In this document: positions 1-5,117 of the stretch, piece after piece
Layout of the letters: each line of letters starts with the position of its first letter
Numbering within the stretch: position 1 is the first letter of the stretch
DNA from: Holosporaceae bacterium
GTDB lineage: Bacteria; Pseudomonadota; Alphaproteobacteria; UBA3830
Direction of reading: 5' to 3'
NCBI GenBank assembly: GCA_031269645.1
Contig: JAISYW010000123.1
Coordinates: forward strand, 1 to 5,117
DNA length: 5,117 bases
Notes under the pieces: generated by a model
What the model was told of the DNA's origin: nothing
Databases searched by the model: none
What the model saw: the letters and a program-made list of their open reading frames with translations, nothing else
Made by a program: the position numbers and the translations under genes

Positions 1-1424
1 TCGTATCCAACCATACGGATAACTTCTTCCACAAGATCTTCTTCAATATTTAGATCAGATCTCCAGCTTGGAATCTGAAATGTTACATTTTCACTGTCGG
101 AAGATATTTCCTGCAAACCGAGTCTTTTTAAAAAAATCTTTGCCACATTCCAATCGACTTCATATCCGCTAATACTATGAAGTTTTTCCTTTTTAAGCGA
201 TATACGTTGTTCAAAAGAAGGTTGCTTGCCGATAACATAAATTTCACTCGCTTCCCCTCCGCAGTTATCCAGTATAAGTTTGCTAATGGCCTCTATTCCA
301 GGGACGCATGATGCCTTATCAATTCCGCGCTCAAAAATGGCGCGGGAATCGGTGGTAATATTTAAAAACATTCCAGTTCTTGCAATAAAAATAGGATCAA
401 ACAAAGCGGATTCTATTAGAATATCGGTAGTATGCTCATCACAAGCAGCTTTCGTACTTCCAATTATTCCTAACAGACATAGAGGAGATTCTTCGTCCGC
501 AGCTATCAGCGTATCTTGTAGCAGCACATGGCTATTTTCTTTCAGATCTATAAAAGATTCTTTATTACGGGTAAAACGAATGGAAAGACTCCCTTTGATT
601 TTATTTAAATCATAAATATGTAGCGGTCGACCAATATCTTTCATAAGCCAATTAGCCATATCAACTACCGCCGACACACTATTCATTTCGGCTGCTTTTA
701 GTAACGATTTAAGCCATTGCGGACTATCTCCATTTTTTATGCCGCGAATTACACGAAATGCCAACATTGGTGCATATTGCGAACAGGCGGCACTAGTATC
801 GTAGTTGATTCTCAATGGAAATTTAAATGAACTTTTGCAAACGACTTTTTCCGCAGCCATAAAATTTCCCGCGCCGGCTGCCGCCAGATCTCTAGCGATT
901 CCCATTATGGAAAAACAATCTCCTCTGTTTGGGGTAATAGACGCGTCGATGATTCCATTGCCATAGTCAAGAGCTTCTCCGACAGGAGTTTTGAGATCGA
1001 CCTTGTCATCGATTTCGATGATTTTATCATCTTTCGATTGAACAGAAAGTTCTCGGTAAGAGCACATCATTCCTTCGCTCTCGACTCCTCGAATTTTGCT
1101 TTTTTTAAGAACTTCTCCGGAATATGGGATTTTTGCTCCCGGCAAGGCCAAAACGGTCTTTAATCCGGTTCGTGCATTTTGGGCGCCGCACACAATACGC
1201 ATTTTATTGCCGTCAGAATCTTTCACAACGCAAACATGCAAATTATCAGCATTAGGGTGCTTTTCTGACGATTCTATTTGCACTAATTTAAAATTCTCAA
1301 AAATTTCCGTTGGATCTTCAATATTTTCTACTTCTAATCCAATGGACGTCAATTTATCCGCGATTTCTTGTATGCTAAGATCCGTTGATAAGTGTCTTTT
1401 CAACCAATTGAACGAAAAACGCAT
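1..1424 (-). CDS. pheT: Phenylalanyl-tRNA synthetase beta subunit (3' end cut by window edge)
   Basis: This is the beta chain of the (alpha-beta)2 cytoplasmic enzyme that charges tRNA-Phe; beta binds tRNA and hydrolyses mischarged Tyr-tRNA. The frame is open for 474 codons to the window edge; the family is usually about 800 residues, so roughly the last 40% is missing. Visible in order: the N-terminal segment (MRFSFNWLKRHL); an EMAPII-like OB tRNA-binding domain, about 39-150 (EKHPNADNLHVC, GMMCSYREL); the TPNRGDCFSIMGIARDL motif at 164-180; the B3/4 editing domain, about 210-375 (GRPLHIYD at 265-272, ILIESALFDP, FERGID); and the start of B5 with WRSDLNIEEDLVEEVIR at 454-470. By my alignment to E. 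coli PheT, editing residues H265, G318, E334 and T354 correspond to H269, G322, E338 and T358, while A356 is Ser360. The ATG at 1424 has AGGAG six bases upstream. It lies 13 bases after the pheS stop, so the two genes are co-transcribed. Confidence 0.97.
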   Translation of the reverse strand, partial: MRFSFNWLKRHLSTDLSIQEIADKLTSIGLEVENIEDPTEIFENFKLVQIESSEKHPNADNLHVCVVKDSDGNKMRIVCGAQNARTGLKTVLALPGAKIPYSGEVLKKSKIRGVESEGMMCSYRELSVQSKDDKIIEIDDKVDLKTPVGEALDYGNGIIDASITPNRGDCFSIMGIARDLAAAGAGNFMAAEKVVCKSSFKFPLRINYDTSAACSQYAPMLAFRVIRGIKNGDSPQWLKSLLKAAEMNSVSAVVDMANWLMKDIGRPLHIYDLNKIKGSLSIRFTRNKESFIDLKENSHVLLQDTLIAADEESPLCLLGIIGSTKAACDEHTTDILIESALFDPIFIARTGMFLNITTDSRAIFERGIDKASCVPGIEAISKLILDNCGGEASEIYVIGKQPSFEQRISLKKEKLHSISGYEVDWNVAKIFLKRLGLQEISSDSENVTFQIPSWRSDLNIEEDLVEEVIRMVGY

Positions 1425-1430
1425 ATTATT

Positions 1431-1435
1431 CTCCT
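1431..1435 (-). promoter_or_regulatory. Ribosome binding site of pheT
   Basis: The minus strand reads AGGAG six bases before the pheT ATG, inside the 13-base gap after the pheS stop codon. It is the clearest Shine-Dalgarno in the window. It fixes the pheT start and gives the beta subunit its own strong initiation, as expected for subunits made in equal amounts. Confidence 0.85.
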
Positions 1436-1437
1436 AA

Positions 1438-2490
1438 TTACACGATGACATGAGGAAATCCGAAAGCATTTCTCCAGCGATCGTCCGATTCAAAGTATTC
1501 TCGCAAATCCGGAACGCCATATTTTAACGAAGTTAATCTGTCTAAACCGAATCCGAAAGCCAATCCCTGATACTTTGTAGGGTCTATATTGCCATATTTT
1601 AATACATTTGGATGTACAGCGCCGCACCCACAGATTTCTAGCCATTTGCTTCCAGAACCCAAAACTATCTTTCCATTTTTTATACCATAATTCACGTCAA
1701 CTTCAGCAGACGGCTCCGTAAAAGGAAAGAAACTTGGCCTCAATCTGACACTCAAATCTTTTACTTCAAAAAGCTTTTTTAGAAAATCAGTAATTAACCA
1801 TTTCAAATGGGAAAATCCAACATTTTTTTCAACAATAATGCCTTCTATCTGATTGAACATGGGCGTGTGAGTTGAGTCGCTGTCGCTCCGATAAACTCGA
1901 CCAATCGAAAAGAATCTACATGGGGGAGAGTTGGCAAGCATCGCATGTATTTGAACTGGCGATGTGTGGGTTCGTAACAGCTTTCGTCCCTTATCATCGG
2001 CAGGCATATTCACATAAAAAGTATCGTGCATAGTTCTTGCAGGATGATGATCCGGCATATTTAATGCAGTGAAGTTATAGTATTCACTCTCGATATCCTC
2101 GCCTTCGGCAAAAGTAAAGCCGTAGGAGGATAGAATACCATAAATCTCTTCTGAAACTTTTGTGAGCGGGTGAATTTTGCCGAAAGAAGGAGAATATATT
2201 GGCATAGAAACATCGGCAAATTCCGATGATAATTTTTTATCAAGCTCTTTGATTTCCAATTTGTATGATTTCGAACTTAATTGTTCCCAAATCTTATCTT
2301 TTATCGAATTAATTTCAGCTCCAAATTTGCGCTTTTCGTTATCGTCTAAATCGCGCAATTTTTTCATAATATTAGTAATTTTTCCATTTTTACCAAAAAT
2401 CGCATTCTTTACGTCATCTATTTTCTTTAAATTATCGCAGTCAGCGATTTCTGATAAACAACTCGCCAATAATTTATCTAATTCCGACAT
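1438..2490 (-). CDS. pheS: Phenylalanyl-tRNA synthetase alpha subunit
   Basis: This is the catalytic chain of phenylalanyl-tRNA synthetase, which activates phenylalanine with ATP and transfers it to tRNA-Phe. It is a class II synthetase of 350 residues, within the usual range of about 320-360. Residues 1-90 form the N-terminal coiled-coil arm that contacts tRNA (GKNGKITNIMKKLRDLD at 34-50). The catalytic domain follows. Motif 1 is around 104-124 (GKIHPLT...SSYGF). The family signature HPARTMHDTFY is at 149-159 and RTHTSPVQ at 173-180. Motif 2 is around 193-219 (FFSIGRVYRSDSDSTHTPMF), the phenylalanine-pocket segment FPFTEPSAEVDV is at 255-266, and motif 3 is around 309-330 (GLAFGFGLDRL). A311 matches the E. 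coli Ala294 position that sets amino-acid pocket size. The segment WLEICGCG has Cys where Leu is common, a mild difference. The start is set by GAGGA four bases upstream. The gene lies directly upstream of pheT. Confidence 0.98.
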   Translation of the reverse strand: MSELDKLLASCLSEIADCDNLKKIDDVKNAIFGKNGKITNIMKKLRDLDDNEKRKFGAEINSIKDKIWEQLSSKSYKLEIKELDKKLSSEFADVSMPIYSPSFGKIHPLTKVSEEIYGILSSYGFTFAEGEDIESEYYNFTALNMPDHHPARTMHDTFYVNMPADDKGRKLLRTHTSPVQIHAMLANSPPCRFFSIGRVYRSDSDSTHTPMFNQIEGIIVEKNVGFSHLKWLITDFLKKLFEVKDLSVRLRPSFFPFTEPSAEVDVNYGIKNGKIVLGSGSKWLEICGCGAVHPNVLKYGNIDPTKYQGLAFGFGLDRLTSLKYGVPDLREYFESDDRWRNAFGFPHVIV

Positions 2491-2494
2491 AATA

Positions 2495-2499
2495 TCCTC
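2495..2499 (-). promoter_or_regulatory. Ribosome binding site of pheS
   Basis: The minus strand reads GAGGA four bases before the pheS ATG. It supports the start at 2490. A second ATG 11 bases upstream is out of frame and leads only to a seven-residue peptide. Confidence 0.75.
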
Positions 2500-2522
2500 A
2501 TTTTTTAGGAAAAACTGACAGC

Positions 2523-2542
2523 AACAAATTGTAACAAATAGT
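2523..2542. repeat. Two tandem 10-base direct repeats at the pheS promoter
   Basis: AACAAATTGT is followed at once by AACAAATAGT: two copies of a 10-base unit with one mismatch. The period is about one helical turn, and the pair covers the putative -10 element of pheS. The repeat itself is directly visible; a role as a paired protein-binding site is only a possibility. Confidence 0.6.
2528..2536 (-). promoter_or_regulatory. Candidate extended -10 promoter of pheST
   Basis: On the minus strand the gap before pheS carries TGTTACAAT, which matches an extended -10 element (TGnTATAAT with one change). No good -35 hexamer stands 16-18 bases upstream, as is usual when the extended -10 is present. 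Transcription would start near 2521, giving an untranslated leader of about 30 bases, too short for an attenuator or a T-box. The call is by pattern only; AT-rich DNA produces such matches by chance, so the confidence is moderate. Confidence 0.4.
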
Positions 2543-2589
2543 AGTTAAAAAAGGAAGGCGCTTATTTATAAAATACAGCTACATTCGTT

Positions 2590-3225
2590 TTAAGCAAGTG
2601 ATCGCTTTTTTATTGGAGCAAAAGTTTTTCTGTGATGCGGCGTTATTCCGTATTTTAAGATAGCCTGGATGTGCGCTTTCGAGCCGTATCCCACGTTAGT
2701 GTCCCATCCATAGTTAGGATATTCCAAAGCAAGTTTACGCATTAGGCAATCTCTATATTCTTTTGCTATTATGGAAGCCAAAGAGATAGATATCACTTTC
2801 TCGTCTCCATTTATAATTGTTCGTATTTCGGTGTTTTTCAGCACAGGCGCTCTATTTCCATCGACTAAAGAATACTTTTTATGAAATCCAAGGGAATCAA
2901 ATGCTCGTTTCATAGCCAATAAGGCGGCATTAAGTATGTTTAAATTATCTATTTCCTCGACTGTCGCACCTTCTATCGCATAACGAATCAGTTCGGGAGA
3001 TTGGAATTTTTTTAGCCAGTTAATAGTTGCGGCTCGCTGTTTAGGCGTCATTTTTTTCGAATCGCGAACGATAATGGCGCTTTTTCTAAGTTCGTCAACG
3101 AATTCACCATTTACCCAAACAGCCGCAGCCACAACAGGTCCTGCTAGTGGACCTCTTCCCACTTCGTCGATTCCTACGCAATCATCTATATTGATATTAT
3201 TCTCCAAATACCAAGAAAAATTCAT
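2590..3225 (-). CDS. rnhB: Ribonuclease HII
   Basis: This enzyme cleaves the RNA strand of RNA-DNA hybrids and nicks DNA 5' of single misincorporated ribonucleotides, starting ribonucleotide excision repair in the cytoplasm. It has 211 residues, normal for the family. The signature GIDEVGRGPLAGPVVAAAV lies at 18-36, with catalytic Asp20 and Glu21 and the ribonucleotide-sensing GRG at 23-25. DSKKM follows at 55-59 and IDNLNILNAALLAM at 92-105. The third acidic residue is Asp122 in VDGNR, the fourth probably Asp141 in NGDEK. Then come SLASIIAKEYRD at 148-159, the GYG tyrosine at 180, and the C-terminal HHRKTFAPIKK. All key residues are present, so it should be active. The ATG overlaps the antiporter stop as ATGA and no Shine-Dalgarno is visible, pointing to translational coupling. 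The pheST genes follow after 99 bases without an obvious terminator. Confidence 0.97.
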   Translation of the reverse strand: MNFSWYLENNINIDDCVGIDEVGRGPLAGPVVAAAVWVNGEFVDELRKSAIIVRDSKKMTPKQRAATINWLKKFQSPELIRYAIEGATVEEIDNLNILNAALLAMKRAFDSLGFHKKYSLVDGNRAPVLKNTEIRTIINGDEKVISISLASIIAKEYRDCLMRKLALEYPNYGWDTNVGYGSKAHIQAILKYGITPHHRKTFAPIKKRSLA

Positions 3226-4553
3226 TTTTTTGACGTATCTTTTGTTCTGCTAAAAAAGTTATCAAAGAACATCTTAATTTGTTTGTTAACAACAGAAAAC
3301 AGACCGTTAGTTAGTCGAGTAGAAATATTCGAGAAATCATGCAATTTGTGCAATTCTCGCCCACTGGCCAACTTGAAGAATTCCCAAGAAGACGCCACAT
3401 CCTTAGTTAAGGCGCGACATCTTTCGGCGAAAATCAGCCAAAATGGACTACAAAACAAACTTAAAGCCGTAAGACTAATTAAAAATTTAACTCCGTAAGC
3501 GTCGATGAGCCCTACTTTTCGAGCCGAGTAGGATAACATAAAAGAAAACTCGCCTATATGTCCTAATAATACACCTATCACAAACGATTCTTTAAGGGGA
3601 AATCTGCAAATTCTTAGAACAAACACATTGATAATTGTTTTCCCGAAAGTTACGAAAAGCAGCGACGATATAATAAGGAAAAAATTATCGTAAATAAATT
3701 TCAAATCAAACAGCAATCCAACGCTGAGAAAAAATGTCATCAATAAAATCTCTTCGATCGGAGAAGAAATCTTCTTTACTTCTTCTCGAAAATTCGAATT
3801 TCCTAGAATCAGTCCAACGATAAATGCGCCGAAAGGCGCCGATAAGCCGGCAAGTTCCGCAAGCAATGCCCCTCCGAGACAGATGCTAAAAATTGATAAC
3901 GTCAGCATATCCTCATGCTTTTTGATAAAGTTTGTAAATTTATGAATATATTGATGGTATTTCCTAAAATAAAAGACGATTCCTAGCAAAAATACTAATA
4001 CGGCACCTAGCCTGTGCAGTTGATAGCTGTGTTCTGATTCTAGCCCAAGAAAATTTATAACGAGCGCCATAATTAATGCGGCCAAATCCTGTGCGATGAG
4101 TATACCAAAAGTATTTTTTTCAACTCTTTCTTCACGGTCTTTCAGGTTGCCTAATAATCTAACGGTAACAGCCGTTGAAGATAGAGTTAGGCAGAATGTA
4201 ATCAATACTATTTGATTAACCGACAGATTCAGGAAATATCCGGCCACGAATATTATGATATATACAAAAAGCGCCGAAAGTAACGTGATCGTAATAGAAG
4301 ATCGCCAGATATTACGAATTTTCTCAAAAGACAAACTGAGACCAATGGCGAAAAGCAAAAACAATATTCCCATTTCCGAGAATAGTCCAACTGTTTCACG
4401 ATCGGCTATAAACTTAAAGCCAGACGGTCCCAGTAAGATTCCGGCAATGATATATCCCAAAACCGGGGTATGGCCAAATGAAGAAAAAACCAATCCTGTT
4501 CCTGCGGCGCATAAAACGACAGAAGCTATTTGCGTTATTGTCCAATTCATCAT
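3222..4553 (-). CDS. Kef/CPA2-type monovalent cation:proton antiporter without RCK domain
   Basis: This is an inner-membrane transporter of the Na+/H+ exchanger superfamily (CPA2, KefB-like), expected to exchange K+ or Na+ for protons. From the chosen ATG it has 443 residues. About the first 380 form the hydrophobic transporter domain, with roughly 12 membrane segments. Family marks are HTPVLGYIIAGILLGPSG near 28-45, MGILFLLFAIGLSLSF, SSTAVTVRLLG around 125-135, IAQDLAAL with the Gln-Asp ion-binding pair at 155-156, APFGAFIVGLILGNSNFR, FFLSVGLLFD and GHIGEFSFML. The tail of about 65 residues has no Rossmann GxGxxG motif, so the RCK (TrkA-N) domain of classical 560-600 residue Kef proteins is absent. 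An in-frame TTG at 4565 is possible, but GAAG at 4557-4560 fits the ATGs at 4553 or 4550 better. The stop overlaps the rnhB start. The ion carried cannot be read from sequence alone, so no gene symbol is given. Confidence 0.92.
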   Translation of the reverse strand: MMNWTITQIASVVLCAAGTGLVFSSFGHTPVLGYIIAGILLGPSGFKFIADRETVGLFSEMGILFLLFAIGLSLSFEKIRNIWRSSITITLLSALFVYIIIFVAGYFLNLSVNQIVLITFCLTLSSTAVTVRLLGNLKDREERVEKNTFGILIAQDLAALIMALVINFLGLESEHSYQLHRLGAVLVFLLGIVFYFRKYHQYIHKFTNFIKKHEDMLTLSIFSICLGGALLAELAGLSAPFGAFIVGLILGNSNFREEVKKISSPIEEILLMTFFLSVGLLFDLKFIYDNFFLIISSLLFVTFGKTIINVFVLRICRFPLKESFVIGVLLGHIGEFSFMLSYSARKVGLIDAYGVKFLISLTALSLFCSPFWLIFAERCRALTKDVASSWEFFKLASGRELHKLHDFSNISTRLTNGLFSVVNKQIKMFFDNFFSRTKDTSKK

Positions 4554-4757
4554 TTTCTTCAACAATTAAGGAAATTATCTAACAAACCAATTGTACAGCA
4601 GAAATTTTTCTAATTTATGAGTTTTTATAATTTTTCGTATCTTAAATATATTTATTGAGCAAGTGTTGCAAAAATACAATGCAGCTTAAATGAAAATGAT
4701 TATTATTTGTCGTAGATATTTTGCTTTTCATTAAATATCAAAATACCTGTTTAATTT

Positions 4758-4777
4758 TTACAGAATTTATTCTGTAA
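4758..4777. promoter_or_regulatory. Palindromic operator candidate upstream of the SH3 gene
   Basis: TTACAGAAT and ATTCTGTAA form perfect 9-base inverted arms around a central TT, 20 bases in all. The size and symmetry suit a dimeric helix-turn-helix regulator. The site overlaps the -35 zone of the putative SH3-gene promoter, where a bound protein could block or assist RNA polymerase. A loop of only two bases, and no T-run after it, argue against a terminator. The dyad is directly visible; its role as an operator is inferred, and the binding protein is unknown. Confidence 0.45.
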
Positions 4778-4785
4778 TTCCATTA

Positions 4786-4794
4786 TGTTATTAT
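4786..4794 (+). promoter_or_regulatory. Candidate extended -10 promoter of the SH3 gene
   Basis: TGTTATTAT matches the extended -10 pattern with one change. The best hexamer 17 bases upstream, TTTATT at 4766-4771, is a poor -35 and lies inside the dyad. Transcription would begin near 4801, leaving a leader of about 18 bases. This is a pattern match in AT-rich DNA, so it is tentative. Confidence 0.35.
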
Positions 4795-4818
4795 GATGTT
4801 GTGTTTATAAGTTATCTA

Positions 4819-5117
4819 ATGCAGATTTTAATAATATTAATTGCCTTTGGCGCTATGACGGCAAACCAATTATTCGCTGATTCTCCGCAGTTTATTAGCA
4901 TTAAATCATCACAAGTAAATTTGAGAGTTGGTCCAGGCAAAGAATATCCGGTCAATTGGGTATTGATGAAGCCAAATTTACCAATGATTTTAGTAAGCGA
5001 ATTCAACCAATGGCGCAAAATAAGATTCTTGGACAAAACGGAAGGCTGGGTTCATCAAAATATGATTTCCAGGAAAAATACTGCTATCGTCACTCAAAAA
5101 TATGCGCTTTTGTATAA
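4819..5117 (+). CDS. Exported bacterial SH3-domain protein (SH3_4 type; 3' end cut by window edge)
   Basis: This is a secreted or periplasmic protein with a bacterial SH3 fold, of the family found widely in alphaproteobacteria; its exact role is not known, though such domains often bind cell-wall material. The first 99 residues are present; relatives are usually about 150-190 residues. Residues 1-21 look like a signal peptide with the hydrophobic run ILIILIAFGAMTA and likely cleavage after LFA, before DSPQF. The SH3 domain starts near residue 27, with VNLRVGPGKEYPVNWVL at 33-49, then FNQWRKIRFLDKTEGWVHQNM, the hallmark order of this family. The signal peptide has no Lys or Arg before the hydrophobic core, which is unusual. 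The start is uncertain: no clear Shine-Dalgarno precedes this ATG, and an in-frame GTG at 4801 would add six residues. The gene is transcribed away from the antiporter gene. Confidence 0.87.
   Translation, partial: MQILIILIAFGAMTANQLFADSPQFISIKSSQVNLRVGPGKEYPVNWVLMKPNLPMILVSEFNQWRKIRFLDKTEGWVHQNMISRKNTAIVTQKYALLY

Larger units (their letters stand above)
4554..4818. other. Divergent intergenic region
   Basis: About 265 very AT-rich bases separate the divergent antiporter and SH3-protein genes, so promoters for both should lie here. On the plus strand there is an extended -10 candidate at 4786-4794 and a dyad at 4758-4777. For the antiporter I see only weak minus-strand candidates, such as TACAAT at 4592-4597 without a matching -35. 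Several AT-rich inverted repeats lie between 4689 and 4745. I see no open reading frame of note, tRNA or terminator here. Confidence 0.6.

Noticed and set aside
280..615. Plus-strand open frame of 111 codons
   Set aside because: It lies antisense inside pheT, whose minus-strand frame is continuous and matches the family throughout; the plus-strand peptide shows no recognisable motif.
1096..1437. Plus-strand open frame of 113 codons
   Set aside because: Antisense to the N-terminal and OB domains of pheT; no ribosome site or recognisable domain.
2061..2243. Second minus-strand frame of 60 codons
   Set aside because: It is an alternative frame within pheS, which is unbroken and fully recognisable here.
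2478..2501. Seven-residue leader-like frame (MRILCRN) overlapping the pheS start
   Set aside because: It has no phenylalanine codons and no hairpin pair around it, so it does not look like a pheM-style attenuator; probably chance.
2177..2518. Plus-strand open frame of 113 codons
   Set aside because: Antisense to the pheS N-terminal region; Ser/Phe/Ile-rich peptide typical of reverse reading of Lys/Glu-rich coding DNA.
2491..2589. Possible rho-independent terminator between rnhB and pheS
   Set aside because: A T-run exists on the minus strand near 2545-2550, but no stem of more than three or four pairs precedes it.
3283..3498. Plus-strand open frame of 71 codons
   Set aside because: Antisense to the antiporter C-terminus; nothing supports expression.
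4255..4569. Plus-strand open frame of 104 codons
   Set aside because: Antisense to the N-terminal membrane segments of the antiporter.
4592..4597. Minus-strand TACAAT as the antiporter promoter
   Set aside because: The -10 hexamer is good, but no -35 match at 16-18 bases and no extended TG stand with it, so it is not listed as a feature.
4812..5036. Minus-strand open frame of 74 codons
   Set aside because: Antisense to the SH3 gene, whose family motifs are clear on the plus strand.

Overview
The window is an AT-rich piece of a bacterial chromosome, most likely from an alphaproteobacterium and plausibly one of the host-associated AT-rich lineages (Rickettsiales or Holosporales type). This placement is inferred. 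It rests on the SH3_4-type periplasmic protein at the right edge, a family common in alphaproteobacteria, on the alphaproteobacterial flavour of the PheS, PheT and RNase HII motifs, and on the low-GC codon choice. No genus can be named from what is visible.

Layout: four genes lie on the minus strand and are read right to left. They are a Kef/CPA2-type cation:proton antiporter (start about 4553, stop 3222), rnhB for ribonuclease HII (3225-2590, sharing an ATGA with the antiporter gene), pheS (2490-1438) and pheT (1424 running off the left edge). A divergent intergenic region of about 265 bases (4554-4818) separates them from a plus-strand gene for an exported SH3-domain protein (4819 running off the right edge). 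All four minus-strand genes are intact in the window, except that pheT is cut by the edge after 474 codons.

How the genes fit together: pheS and pheT encode the two subunits of phenylalanyl-tRNA synthetase and sit 13 bases apart with a strong Shine-Dalgarno, so they form an operon. A 99-base gap before pheS holds a good extended -10 candidate, so pheST can probably be transcribed on its own as well as by read-through. The antiporter and rnhB overlap by four bases and look translationally coupled; there is no obvious functional link between them. The exported SH3 protein has its own putative promoter, overlapped by a 9+9 base dyad that is the best regulatory candidate in the window.

Overall this is ordinary housekeeping chromosome. 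I found no mobile element, RNA gene, CRISPR array or defence system. The items worth a second look are the dyad at 4758-4777, the antiporter lacking the usual RCK domain, a few departures from consensus in PheT, and a helical-period direct repeat at the pheS promoter.
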